Source: Acidobacteriota bacterium
GTDB taxonomy: Bacteria > Acidobacteriota > Blastocatellia > Pyrinomonadales > Pyrinomonadaceae
Direction: 5' to 3'
DNA length: 64,000 nucleotides
NCBI GenBank assembly: GCA_003223935.1
Contig: QHXQ01000030.1
Span: forward strand, 26,410-90,409
Shown here one piece after another: positions 52,221-61,321 of this stretch (its first letter is position 1; every line of letters begins with the position of its first letter). A program made the position numbers and the translations under genes. A model generated the notes under the pieces. The model was given only the letters and a program-made list of their open reading frames with translations, searched no databases and was not told the origin of the DNA.

Positions 52221-53018
52221 TCAGCGCAGGCGCGGCACGAGACTGATCGCGCCGCGTAGGTTCGTCGTGATGAGCGTGGCGGAGCCGTCGCCCACGCGCC
52301 CGACGACGCGGCGGTTGTCGCCTTGAAAATTGAAGTTACCCATCTGGGCAAAGCCGCCAAGGTTGATGTTGCGCGTGCGCGGCGCGGTCGCCGTCAAAGT
52401 GAAGCCTGCGCCGGGCGTGATGCGCATGTTGATGTCGCCCTGCGTGGACTTGAGTTCGTAAGAGCCGCCGCGCAGCAGTTCTGCGTCGAACAGAATATTG
52501 CCCGTCACGTTCTCGGCCACGACCATCTGCGCGCGTATGTCTGTCAACTCGATGTCGCCGCCGGTGGTGACGTGCGCGCGCACGAGCCGGCCGCGCACGT
52601 TGTGCACTTTGATGTCGCCGCTCGCCGTCTGCAAGTCAACGGCCGACTCGTAAGGCACTTGGATATGAAAGTTCACGTCGCCTATATCGTCGCGCCCACG
52701 ATTGTCGCCGACCACATCAATCGTCAAGCCGTCGTCGTCCATCGTCGGCGTGAAACGCGCTGCCGGCGATTCTATCGTCGCAGTGATCCTGATCTCGCCG
52801 CGATCCCAACCTTCGACTTCGATCAGACCGGAACGATTCTTCAACAACAGACTCACGTTGCGGCGCGGCGCGAAACTGCGCGAGTAACGCTGCTGCGCGC
52901 GCGCGTCCGTCGCCCATAGAGCGAACAGAGATAATGCGGCGCACGCGACGAGCGCACGCGCCAACGGGCCGCCAAGCGGCGCACTGAGTCTGTGAGTTTT
53001 GCTGAGTGTCTGCAACAT
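52221..53018 (-). CDS. Secreted DUF4097 family beta-strand repeat protein
   Basis: 265 residues from ATG 53018; an upstream ATG at 53054 would add 12 residues. Signal peptide (residues about 20-40, ...TDARA-QQ). The beta-strand repeats are typical: LLKNRSGLIEVEGWDRGEI, VDLQTASGDIKVHNVRGRLV, VTTGGDIELTDIRAQMV and NILFDAELLRGGSYELKST. Such proteins often sit in ECF sigma regulons and may be envelope-stress sensors or adhesins. 24 bp separate it from the paralogous gene downstream. Confidence 0.85.
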   Translation of the reverse strand: MLQTLSKTHRLSAPLGGPLARALVACAALSLFALWATDARAQQRYSRSFAPRRNVSLLLKNRSGLIEVEGWDRGEIRITATIESPAARFTPTMDDDGLTIDVVGDNRGRDDIGDVNFHIQVPYESAVDLQTASGDIKVHNVRGRLVRAHVTTGGDIELTDIRAQMVVAENVTGNILFDAELLRGGSYELKSTQGDINMRITPGAGFTLTATAPRTRNINLGGFAQMGNFNFQGDNRRVVGRVGDGSATLITTNLRGAISLVPRLR

Positions 53019-53099
53019 CGTGCGTGTGAATCTTACCAGATCGTTGAACCGCAACCGCAGAGGGCGCGAGTCGTTAATGAGCGAGCGCGCGCGGCGGTT

Positions 53100-53789
53100 T
53101 TATAGATCGGCGAACTCGCGGAGCAACTCTTTCTTGTGGCTCATAGCGTCGTTGAGCGCCTCTTCTGAAACTTCATCATGCGGACTCTGATCAAGTTGCT
53201 CAAGCGAGTCGTTGACGGCGGCATCAATCACGCTCAGGTTGCGCTCGAACGCTTCGCGCATGCGCGGATTCCAACGTCCTTTGCGCTGCTCGACGCGCTG
53301 CATCAAGACGTCAAGCTCCTGATCGTTGATCGAGCGATGCACGGGCGGCAACTTGGCTTCGGTCGGCGGCGCGCGCCTGAGACTCTGCACGGTGAAGACC
53401 GTGAGCGCCGCGACGCCGATGACGAGCGCCGCGACGGCCGCAGACAGTTGCGGCAGACTGAGCGTCCAATGTTTATGCAACACGCGCGTGAGTACGCTCT
53501 CGCGGCGACTAGAGACGACGGCGGCGACCTGCGCGGCGGTGCGCTGCTCTTGCGCGCGCTCGGCCTCAATCGTGTTGCTGATGCGCAACCAGAGGGCGCG
53601 ACTGTTGGGCGGCGCAAGCGTGTAGTTGCGCACGTCGTGCGCCGTCGTAACGATGGCGCTCAATTCGGCGCGCACACCGGCGCAGACCATACATTCATCG
53701 AGATGTCTACCGACGTGCGCGCGTTCCTCGTCGGTCAACGTGCCGTCGAGGAGTTCGCTCAACAGTGCTTGGCACTTCTCGCAGTTCAT
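53100..53789 (-). CDS. Membrane anti-sigma factor with zinc finger
   Basis: 229 residues. ZAS motif at the start: MNCEKCQALLSELLDGTLTD, then HLDECMVCAG (H-x3-C-x2-C). A membrane segment lies at about residues 118-140 (LSAAVAALVIGVAALTVF), with an outer, charged helical tail after it. It follows the sigma factor gene after 193 bp and precedes two DUF4097 genes, making a complete sensor-regulator unit. Confidence 0.88.
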   Translation of the reverse strand: MNCEKCQALLSELLDGTLTDEERAHVGRHLDECMVCAGVRAELSAIVTTAHDVRNYTLAPPNSRALWLRISNTIEAERAQEQRTAAQVAAVVSSRRESVLTRVLHKHWTLSLPQLSAAVAALVIGVAALTVFTVQSLRRAPPTEAKLPPVHRSINDQELDVLMQRVEQRKGRWNPRMREAFERNLSVIDAAVNDSLEQLDQSPHDEVSEEALNDAMSHKKELLREFADL

Positions 53790-53982
53790 TGCCCTTAACC
53801 TCTTCGCGCTTGACCGCGTGCATGCAGGGCCGGTGCTTCTTTGTCATCTCAGGCCCTGCCACAGAAGAGAGTCGCGGCGCGCTCATGCTATCAAACTTCA
53901 ATCTGCGTGGAGACTGAGGTCTCCATACTAACTTATGTCGTTGCGCCGATCCGTTCCTGAGCGACAGCGACGTTGTTGGAAG

Positions 53983-54606
53983 CTACTGCGGCGGATTCTG
54001 TTGCCTCAACAAGCCGCGCAACTTCATCCGCGCCTTATGTAATTGCGACTTGCTCGTGCCGACCGAGCAGCCCAAGAGGCGCGCGATCTCTTCGTGTTCG
54101 TGGCCTTCGATGTCGTGCAGGATGAAGACCGTGCGGTAGCCCGGCGGCAACTGGCTGATCGCTCTATCGAGCGCGATGCGATCAACGACCGGCATGCTCG
54201 CCGGATTCTCCGTCCCTTGCACTACTTGTACCGGCACGTCGCCATCGTCGGTCGTCTGCTCCATACGCACGCCGCGTTTGCGAAAGTGCATGAGCACTTG
54301 ATTGACTGTGAGCCGATGCAGCCAAGTGGTGAAGGCCGACTCACCGCGAAAACTGCCGACCTTGCGATAGAGTTGGATGAACGCTTCCTGCGCGAGGTCT
54401 TCGGCCTCAGCAGTGTTGCCGGTCATGCGCAAGCACAGCGAATAGACGCGCCGGTGATGCCGCTCGTACAGCGCCTCGAAGGCGGGCATGTCGCCCGCAG
54501 CCGCCGCCTGCGCCAGCGCGTAATCCGTGACTTGCGTCTTCTCGGTCTCAGTTGCGGTCACGTGTCCGAATGCGCTGCGGGGGAGCAAGATGCTTTCAGG
54601 CGTCAT
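53983..54606 (-). CDS. ECF-type RNA polymerase sigma factor
   Basis: 207 residues. Region 2: [40 protein letters not shown] and [20 protein letters not shown]. Region 4: [20 protein letters not shown] and [20 protein letters not shown]. It heads the sigma/anti-sigma/DUF4097 group on the minus strand. ATG 54606; an in-frame ATG near 54545 is less likely because it cuts the region before helix 1. Confidence 0.9.
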   Translation of the reverse strand: MTPESILLPRSAFGHVTATETEKTQVTDYALAQAAAAGDMPAFEALYERHHRRVYSLCLRMTGNTAEAEDLAQEAFIQLYRKVGSFRGESAFTTWLHRLTVNQVLMHFRKRGVRMEQTTDDGDVPVQVVQGTENPASMPVVDRIALDRAISQLPPGYRTVFILHDIEGHEHEEIARLLGCSVGTSKSQLHKARMKLRGLLRQQNPPQ

Positions 54607-54870
54607 CTGTTACGGTCTCGCTTCTGTGGTTTGACCAACGACCGAGGAACTTGCCCGGCGGCCCGATGGTATCGTGCGCTGCTTCAACGCGCCGATACCC
54701 CGCGGGCGGGCGAGCGAGTTTTCACCGCCTCTGTGATGCACGGCTTTCCGCGCGTCGTTGCCCTGCTCTCGCCTGAAATTTGTCGCCGGTCTTTAGTATC
54801 CCCTCATCGCCGCGTGCTGACAAGTCCGGCCGTGCCGACGCCGCGACTACTTGCGGTCTGTTACGCGCCC

Positions 54871-55806
54871 TTAAATCTTTCTGCCGAGCAGCATGGTTGT
54901 GCAAGCCAACTCGAAATTTTTCTCTGCCGATAACTGTGTCACGAAATCGCGTGCGAGGTAGCCACTCGGCTCATCGGCGATCAGATCGCCGACGCGCAGG
55001 GCGAGAAAATCTGCGCGCGTCTGCCCTTCAAGACCATCGGCCCAACTGCGCAGAATCCAGTTGACCGCCCAGATGGGGACGCCGCTTGGCGGCACTTTAT
55101 GTTCGATGATCTCAACACGCTTTTCAAAGAGTTGGCTGAGGCCCTGCGCGGTCATATTGTAGAAGTGGTTCGGATAGCCGTGGACGGGTTGCAGGAACGG
55201 AGCGACGCAGTAGAGCGTGCCGCCGCGCTTGAGGACGCGCGTGATCTCGCGCGCGCAAGCGAAAGGGTCGGAGACATGCTCCAGCACGTTGAGCGAAAAA
55301 ATTGCGTCGAAGGTTTCAGCGCGAAAGGGCAGGCTTTCGCCGACGCCCAGCACGTCCGTGCTCGGATAGCTCGCCACCTCGTAGTTGATCACGTTAGCGT
55401 AGTCCGTGTTATGACAGCCTGCGCCGCAATCTAAGATCAGACCGTTGGCTTGCTCCGCGATGATGGCCGCTGCGATCTCGTCATAATCGTTGGCGGCCAC
55501 ATTTTCTGTCGGCACGATCTTGCATGCGCGCTGTTGCTCTGTGGTGAGGAAGTTGAAGCAGTGCGCCGTGTGGCGATAGGTTTGCCGACAACGCTGGCAG
55601 ATGGATTTGTCGGCGTTAAGTTCGCCAGCGCAGTTTGAGCAGATGAGGTGCGGCGCGATGCGTCGGAGTCGCTCTTGCTTGAAGGTCTGGCCGGGCAGGG
55701 CTTGTGCTGAGTCTTGCGCCGCGACAACGCTTGCGGGCTTGAGATAACGGCGGTAGAGGCCACCGAGCAGGTGTCTGCCTTTGGCGAGCGAACTTCTGAT
55801 TTTCAT
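54871..55806 (-). CDS. SAM-dependent methyltransferase with zinc-ribbon N-terminus
   Basis: 311 residues from ATG 55806, chosen because GAGGAG lies about 7 bp upstream. A four-cysteine ribbon comes first (ICSNCAGELNADKSICQRC), then a class I methyltransferase fold: LILDCGAGCHN, DVLGVGESLPFRAETFDAIF, NVLEHVSDPFACAREITRVL and GGTLYCVAPFLQPVHGYP. The Trm112-like ribbon plus methyltransferase layout is typical of glycan or cell-surface loci. Divergent from the next methyltransferase gene. Confidence 0.85.
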   Translation of the reverse strand: MKIRSSLAKGRHLLGGLYRRYLKPASVVAAQDSAQALPGQTFKQERLRRIAPHLICSNCAGELNADKSICQRCRQTYRHTAHCFNFLTTEQQRACKIVPTENVAANDYDEIAAAIIAEQANGLILDCGAGCHNTDYANVINYEVASYPSTDVLGVGESLPFRAETFDAIFSLNVLEHVSDPFACAREITRVLKRGGTLYCVAPFLQPVHGYPNHFYNMTAQGLSQLFEKRVEIIEHKVPPSGVPIWAVNWILRSWADGLEGQTRADFLALRVGDLIADEPSGYLARDFVTQLSAEKNFELACTTMLLGRKI

Positions 55807-55878
55807 TCGACACTCCTCACGAGTGATGCTTACACTTGCGTCGGAGCAAGCGACCGACACGCGAAGGGATCAAAGCCG

Positions 55879-56568
55879 ATGGCTCGACAACGAAAACCGC
55901 AGACGCGCTTCAGCCGGCACGAGTACAAAGCGACTTGGATGGCGCTCGCGCAAACGAGCGAGCAAGCGATGATGAGCGTGACGGGCAGCTTGGACGAAGA
56001 CCAAGCGCAAGCGACCGCCGCACACACGCGCCGCGTGTTGGCAGCAAGCGTCGGCATCAAACCCGACGACGTGATCCTTGAGATCGGGTGCGGCATCGGG
56101 CGCGTCGGGCGCGAGTTGGCCCCACGCTGCCAGCGTTGGATCGGCTGCGATGTGTCGCCCAACATGCTCGCCTATGCACAGCAGCGGCTCGCTGCTTTCG
56201 ATAACGTCGAACTGGTCGAGGTCTCCGGCTTCGACTTGCGGCCCATCCCCGACGCTTCGGTCGATCTGGTTTACTGCACGGTCGTCTTTATGCACTTGGA
56301 CGAGTGGGATCGCTACAACTACGTCCTCGAAGCGCGCCGTGTGCTGCGGCCCGGCGGTCGCATTTTCGTGGATAATTTCAACCTCTGCTCCGACGAGGGC
56401 TGGCAAGTCTTCGAGCTACATCGTCAGTTCATGCCTGCTGAGCGCCCGCCACAGATCGGCAAGTCGTCCACCCCGCAGGAGCTTGAGACTTACTTGCGCC
56501 GGGCAGGTTTTCACGAAGTCAAGATCGCAGAGCAAGGAGCATGGGTGCAAGGTTACGCGATCAAGTGA
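55879..56568 (+). CDS. Class I SAM-dependent methyltransferase
   Basis: 229 residues from ATG 55879, with AGGGA about 10 bp upstream. The longer frame upstream overlaps the divergent gene and is chance. Motif I VILEIGCGIGRVGREL, acidic turn WIGCDVSPNML, motif IV DLVYCTVVFMHLDEW and LRPGGRIFVDNF are all present. Substrate unknown; the neighbourhood suggests sugar or lipid-linked glycan methylation. It is convergent with the next gene, 27 bp apart. Confidence 0.85.
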   Translation: MARQRKPQTRFSRHEYKATWMALAQTSEQAMMSVTGSLDEDQAQATAAHTRRVLAASVGIKPDDVILEIGCGIGRVGRELAPRCQRWIGCDVSPNMLAYAQQRLAAFDNVELVEVSGFDLRPIPDASVDLVYCTVVFMHLDEWDRYNYVLEARRVLRPGGRIFVDNFNLCSDEGWQVFELHRQFMPAERPPQIGKSSTPQELETYLRRAGFHEVKIAEQGAWVQGYAIK

Positions 56569-56594
56569 GCGCGCACGCCGCAGCGGCTCGCCCC

Positions 56595-57374
56595 TTATCT
56601 CGCGCCGAGCCTCTGCCACCAACGCGGCGACGGCGCGCTTAACTCTTTCTCAACTCGCAGCACGCAGACAGACTGGCCCAGACACCCTTGGCCTTCCATC
56701 GTCGCTTTGTTCTCAAACTGAACGGGCGCGGCAAGCGGGATGTGTGGCTCATCTCCGGCCGCGATCAGTTCGATCTGCAAGTTCAGGTGTGCGGCCCAAG
56801 CCTCAATCGCGTCGCGGCTCAGAAAGACGTTTGGCGGATAGGGCATGCCGACGTTCTGCACCGTCGTTTCAAAGATCGGCCAATGCCCCGCAACGGCGAA
56901 CTCAAGAAACGAGAAGACGATCTTGCCCTGCGGCTTCAACACGCGGATGGCTTCCTGCAAATAGAGATAAGACTGTTCGTGCGGCAGGTGCGTGAAGACG
57001 GAGAAGAAACAGACCATGTCGGCCCGCCCGGCCTTTTCGGGAATGGTCAAGCCCGGCGCGATCTCAAAACGCCAGTCGGGTCGCTTGACGAGTTTACGCG
57101 CGTAAGCGACAACCTCCGGTACAACATCAATGCCCAGATACTTGCCATCAAGATACTCCGAGAGCGGGCGCGCTAGCCGGCCCGGGCCGCAGCCGACATC
57201 TATGAGATACCCGTCTCTTTGCAGCCCATGTTGGATGAGTAACTCTCGTTCGAGTATGCCTATCGCTTCAAACTCGCCGCCGGGCGCAAGGCGCATCGCC
57301 GTTTCCGTCCCGTGCGCCTTGATGAGTGACCGCACCAACTTGATGAATCTATCTTGTTGAATGGACATCGGCAT
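56595..57374 (-). CDS. Class I SAM-dependent methyltransferase
   Basis: 259 residues. Motif I YLIDVGCGPGRLARPLSEYL, acidic loop YLGIDVVPEVVAYARKL, motif IV ADMVCFFSVFTHLPHEQSYL and IRVLKPQGKIVFSFLEFAV. It overlaps the upstream glycosyltransferase gene by 26 bp, so both are one transcriptional unit. Substrate not predictable. Confidence 0.85.
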   Translation of the reverse strand: MPMSIQQDRFIKLVRSLIKAHGTETAMRLAPGGEFEAIGILERELLIQHGLQRDGYLIDVGCGPGRLARPLSEYLDGKYLGIDVVPEVVAYARKLVKRPDWRFEIAPGLTIPEKAGRADMVCFFSVFTHLPHEQSYLYLQEAIRVLKPQGKIVFSFLEFAVAGHWPIFETTVQNVGMPYPPNVFLSRDAIEAWAAHLNLQIELIAAGDEPHIPLAAPVQFENKATMEGQGCLGQSVCVLRVEKELSAPSPRWWQRLGAR

Positions 57375-60042
57375 CTCTGCTCGCTCCGTCTGCTGCTAAC
57401 TCGCGCCAAGGCTGCGCGGCTCTGGGCGGAAAAGCCAGCGCAAAATTTTCGGCCTTCAAAGTCAGATTCGGATTGTAGTAAGGGTCTTGGCTGAGCGCGT
57501 CGCCCCAGCGCAGTTGCATGAACGCGCATTCGCGCTGAAATCTGGCCCGCTGCTCCGGCGTCGTGTCCAACCCGCGCGAGGCGGATTCAAGATGATAGAG
57601 TTCGGCATAAGGCGTCCAGAGGATGCGATAGCCGCGCGCACGCACGCGCAGGCAGAAATCCACATCGTTGAAGGCAATCGGCAGATTGGTCTCATCGAAA
57701 CCACCGACCTCTCGGTACACCTCGCGGCGCGTGATGAGACATGCGCCGGTCACGGCCGAGAAATTTTGCAGCAGTTGCGCGCGCCCCATGTAGCCCCTAT
57801 CCCTGCGCGATTGATACTTGTGCGCGTGGCCGGCAACGCCGCCGATGCCGAGCACGACGCCGGCATGCTGGATCAGACTATCCGCGTAGTAGAGCTTCGC
57901 GCCGACCGCGCCGATCTCAGAGCGCAAGGCATGGCTTACCATCTCGCGCAACCAACCTGACGAGATGAGCTTGATGTCATTGTTGATGAGACCGACGATC
58001 TCGCCCTGCGCTTGGCCGACGCCCAGATTATTGAGCGCAGAAAAATTGAAGGGTGCGTCGTAGTCAACCACGCGCACGCGCGCGTCCTGTTTGATCTCGT
58101 CAAGGTAGGCGAGCGTCTCAGGCTCGCGGCTCTGATTGTTGACGATGATCAGTTCGAGCGGCGCGTAGTCCGTCTGTGCCAAGACGCTTACGACCGTCTG
58201 GCACAGCAGTTCCACTCGATCTCGCGTGCCGACGATGAGGCTCACGAGTGGCGCAGGCGTCCTGACAGGATAGACGAAGCGATGATAGATGCTGAAATCC
58301 GCTTCGACCCGCGCTTGTTTGCCGCCACGCTCCAGATGCGCGCGCAACGCTTGCCGCGCGCGTTCGTGCGCATACTGCTTTTCATTGAAGCCGAGGGCGA
58401 CCGAGCCGCTAATCGCGCGCCAGTGATAGAGGACGTGCGGGATGTGTCGGATGCTGGTTTCGGGAATCTGCTCGATGACGCGCAACGCGAGATCGTAATC
58501 TTGACTGCCCTCGAAGCCGCGCCGCAGGCCGCCTAAATGCTTGACGCGAGCCGCGCGATAGATGGCAAGATGCGAGATGAAGTTGATGGAATAGAAGAGG
58601 TCTGGATTCCAATCCGACTTGAAGTGCGGCTCGAAGCGCACGCCCGCAGTATCAATCTTATCTTCATCGCTGTAGATCAGCTCGGCGTCCGGGTGCGCGT
58701 TGATCTCTTCGGCCACGAGGTAGAGCGCGTGCGGCGCGAGTTCGTCATCGTGATCGAGGAAGGCGACGAAGTCGCCGGTGGCGAGGGCTAAAGCTGTGTT
58801 GGACGCCGCCGAGATGTGGCCGCGCTCTGGCCGAAAGCCGACCTTAATACGCGAGTCTGCTTGCGCATACTCTTCGAGCACACGTCTGATGTGGCGCTTG
58901 GTTGAATGGTCGTCTGCGATGCACAGTTCCCAGTGCGGATAGAGTTGTTGGCGGACAGACTCAATGGCCCGCCGCAGCCAACGCTCGCTCACGTTATAAA
59001 CCGGCATGATGATCGAGATCAGTGGCCGGAGTTTGAGTTGCGCGATCCGGGCTTGCATCAGCCGGCGGTCTGCGTCGGTTAAAGTGTCATACTCGCGAAT
59101 CCATTTATGGTAATCCGCCATGCTGGCCGGGCGCGGGCGCGCGCCTTGCGCTGCGGGCCGAAACAGGCGATAAGCCGGAATAAGATAGCGCGTCTTAATG
59201 TGCGCGTAACGGCTGACCCAAGCCCAAGCTCTTGAATTCAACATCGCATTCAAGCGGGTCGCCGTTTCTTGGTAGGCCGTTGAAAGGCCTTCGATAACGA
59301 GTTGGCGCTCGGCAAGTTCCTGCGCTTGATCCAAGCGGAGGCGGAAGCGCGCGCCCAGTTGGCTAAAGAATTCTCGGATCGTCGCCGCTTCGTCCTCCTT
59401 GACTTCCAGCAATGGACGAAGACCGGCGGGCATAGACTTGCCGCTAGCGATCACGCCCAACCCATATTCGTGCGTAAACTCGAAGTGCGGGAACTCCTGT
59501 CTGATCTCCGCCCACAAGCGCCAGACCCCGAAGCCTTGCTCGCGCACGTTGATGTCGTGCAGCAGCACGACACCTTGCGCGCTCATCTTCGGCAGCCAAC
59601 TCTCGAAGTCATGCCGCACGGCTTCGTATGTGTGATAGCCGTCAATGTGCAACAGGTCAACCGTGCCGTCGGCGAAGCGCGGCAACGCTTCGTCGAACGT
59701 GCTGTGGATGAGCGTAGAGAAATCTGCATACAACGGATCATGATACTCTTTCAGGTCTTTGAGAATCTCCACGCCATAAAAGCCGTTGTGCTCGTCGCCC
59801 TGCCAAGTGTCTATCGCATAGCAGCGCGTGTCGAGTTGCAACTCTTTCACGGCTTGGCAGAAGGCGCAGTAAGAGACGCCGCTATATGTGCCAAGCTCGA
59901 CAATTGTGCGCGGGCGCAGCGCATCAACCAGCAACAGCGCGAATGGAATGTGCGCGGCCCAAGCTGTCGGCGCAAGTCGCAGCGGAGTTGAAAGGCAGAG
60001 GGGATAATCGAGCGGGTTAAATTTTGGCGCGCGTGTGCTCAC
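57349..60042 (-). CDS. Fused methyltransferase and double GT2 glycosyltransferase
   Basis: 897 residues, three enzymatic parts. Residues 30-210 form a class I methyltransferase (TIVELGTYSGVSYCAF, DLLHIDGYHTYEAVRHDFES, GVVLLHDI). Residues 230-330 are a helical linker. A first GT-A/GT2 domain (about 337-570) has LISIIMPVYNVSERWLRRAI, CIADDHST and FLDHDDELAPHAL. A second (about 597-850) has LVSLIVGTRDRVELLCQTVV and GLINNDIKLISSGWLREM plus a trailing GFDETNLPIAFNDVDFCLR. The set suggests stepwise assembly and capping of a surface glycan (methylation can end chain growth). No transporter is in view. Confidence 0.88.
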   Translation of the reverse strand: MSTRAPKFNPLDYPLCLSTPLRLAPTAWAAHIPFALLLVDALRPRTIVELGTYSGVSYCAFCQAVKELQLDTRCYAIDTWQGDEHNGFYGVEILKDLKEYHDPLYADFSTLIHSTFDEALPRFADGTVDLLHIDGYHTYEAVRHDFESWLPKMSAQGVVLLHDINVREQGFGVWRLWAEIRQEFPHFEFTHEYGLGVIASGKSMPAGLRPLLEVKEDEAATIREFFSQLGARFRLRLDQAQELAERQLVIEGLSTAYQETATRLNAMLNSRAWAWVSRYAHIKTRYLIPAYRLFRPAAQGARPRPASMADYHKWIREYDTLTDADRRLMQARIAQLKLRPLISIIMPVYNVSERWLRRAIESVRQQLYPHWELCIADDHSTKRHIRRVLEEYAQADSRIKVGFRPERGHISAASNTALALATGDFVAFLDHDDELAPHALYLVAEEINAHPDAELIYSDEDKIDTAGVRFEPHFKSDWNPDLFYSINFISHLAIYRAARVKHLGGLRRGFEGSQDYDLALRVIEQIPETSIRHIPHVLYHWRAISGSVALGFNEKQYAHERARQALRAHLERGGKQARVEADFSIYHRFVYPVRTPAPLVSLIVGTRDRVELLCQTVVSVLAQTDYAPLELIIVNNQSREPETLAYLDEIKQDARVRVVDYDAPFNFSALNNLGVGQAQGEIVGLINNDIKLISSGWLREMVSHALRSEIGAVGAKLYYADSLIQHAGVVLGIGGVAGHAHKYQSRRDRGYMGRAQLLQNFSAVTGACLITRREVYREVGGFDETNLPIAFNDVDFCLRVRARGYRILWTPYAELYHLESASRGLDTTPEQRARFQRECAFMQLRWGDALSQDPYYNPNLTLKAENFALAFPPRAAQPWRELAADGASRDADVHSTR

Positions 60043-60133
60043 GTCTATCGGTTGCTCTCGGCTGAGCGCATGAAGAATGATCGAAGTTGATTCGGCATGG
60101 CGCTCTTATATCAGCCATGAGTCAAGCAGCCTG

Positions 60134-60625
60134 TCAAGTCCAGTAAGTGCGGTCGAGCGAGCGATAGCCGACGGCTTCGGCCAGATCGACCGGCCGAATC
60201 TCATCCGCGCCGGCCAAATCCGCGATAGTGCGACTGACCTTAAGTATTCGATCATAGGCGCGCGCCGATAACCCTTGCCGCGTCATCGCCGTTTCAAGCA
60301 GGCGCTCGCATTCAGCGTCTAACCGGCAATAATGACGAATCTGACGGGGCGACATCTGCGCATTCGCGAAGATGCCGTCAGGGCGCAAGCGTGCGAGTTG
60401 CCGTTCGCGCGCCTGCTTCACGCGCGCACGAATCTCTACAGAGCTTTCAGTCGGCGCGCCTTCGCCCGTCAACTCTTTGAAGCGAACGGCGGGCACGTCA
60501 ACGTGTATATCTATGCGGTCGAGCAACGGCCCACTGATGCGCCCGACGTAGCGTTGAATCTGCAAAGGCGTGCAACGACATTCGCGCGTCGGGTCGTTCC
60601 AGAAACCACAAGGCTGCGGGTTTAC
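60134..60625 (-). pseudogene. comM: ComM/YifB C-terminal fragment
   Basis: The C-terminal third of the Mg-chelatase-like AAA protein ComM, about 163 codons against about 500 for a full protein. The first residues are [19 protein letters not shown] (zinc-type cysteines of ComM), then [20 protein letters not shown] with the arginine finger, and a C-terminal helix domain with [17 protein letters not shown]. Immediately 5' of NPQPCG the frame meets stop codons (TAA, rc at 60626-60628) and homology ends. The AAA core with Walker motifs is missing. This is the expected result of an island inserted in comM, a known hot spot for Tn7-like and AbaR-type elements. Confidence 0.85.
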
Positions 60626-60991
60626 TTATCACCGCGTCACGCCTCTATCTTCCGTTAAACATTGACTTGTCAATTGTGAGTCCGCAACCCTGAGCGTGGC
60701 TCCCTGTTTAGTGTGGGAAGCATGTACTTGTTCAGACAGACCCCTACAAAATTGTCCGGTATTGTATATAACCATTCTCCCCGTTTCAATGCTGCCCTGA
60801 ACAATAGGTACGTTAATCCAGATTCACAGTCAGGTACATGTTCGGCGGCGAATCTTACCAGCAGAGTGCAAATGAGCATCTGTCTTGCATGGCTTGGTTT
60901 GTCCAAACTAGCAGTGTAGGGCCGCGCAAGCCGGCACTGGGAGTGGCGAAAAAATGATTCTTGCTCACCGGAAAGGCGCGAAGGGGGTGCA
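60626..60991. other. Non-coding gap at the presumed island boundary
   Basis: 366 bp. It begins at the break in comM. Near its edge TTGACTTGTCAA (60662-60673) is a short palindrome. Further on are AT-rich stretches with short related words (AGGTACGTTA near 60808 and AGGTACATGTTC near 60832) that could be transposase-binding repeats but are too diverged to call. No open frame with support. Confidence 0.5.
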
Positions 60992-61321
60992 ATGATGCGC
61001 AAGACAAATAAAACCACAAAACCTTTCCCTAAGATTCCAGCCGACGGACTGCTCAACGGCGCGGTCTGCGCTTCCTATGCGCGGTGCAGCAAACCCAACT
61101 GCAAGTGTGCGTGTGGGGCATTGCATGGCCCGTACTATCACCGATACCAATGGCACAACGGGCGTGTGATCAAGGAATACATTCCACTCGCACAAGTTAA
61201 AGAGGTGCGCGCCGCCTGCGCTCGCTACCGCGCGTTACAAGCTGAGATTCGCGCCAACAATCAGCGGTTCAACCTGATGCTCTCCATACTCAAGACTAGG
61301 ATAAAGGAGTTAGGCTTATGA
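60992..61321 (+). CDS. DUF6788-like small protein
   Basis: 109 residues. The signature cysteine/histidine-rich block CASYARCSKPNCKCACGALHG is followed by PYYHRYQWHNGRVIKEYIPL and a helical tail (VKEVRAACARYRALQAEIRA), the DUF6788 pattern. The family is common in mobile islands; a nucleic-acid-binding zinc function is plausible. It overlaps the next gene by 4 bp (ATGA). Confidence 0.75.
   Translation: MMRKTNKTTKPFPKIPADGLLNGAVCASYARCSKPNCKCACGALHGPYYHRYQWHNGRVIKEYIPLAQVKEVRAACARYRALQAEIRANNQRFNLMLSILKTRIKELGL

Noticed and set aside
52323..52919. 198-residue open frame opposite the DUF4097 gene
   Set aside because: Antisense shadow of a well-supported gene with a signal peptide.
60713..60919. 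68-residue open frame next to the comM break
   Set aside because: No ribosome-binding site and no protein-like pattern.
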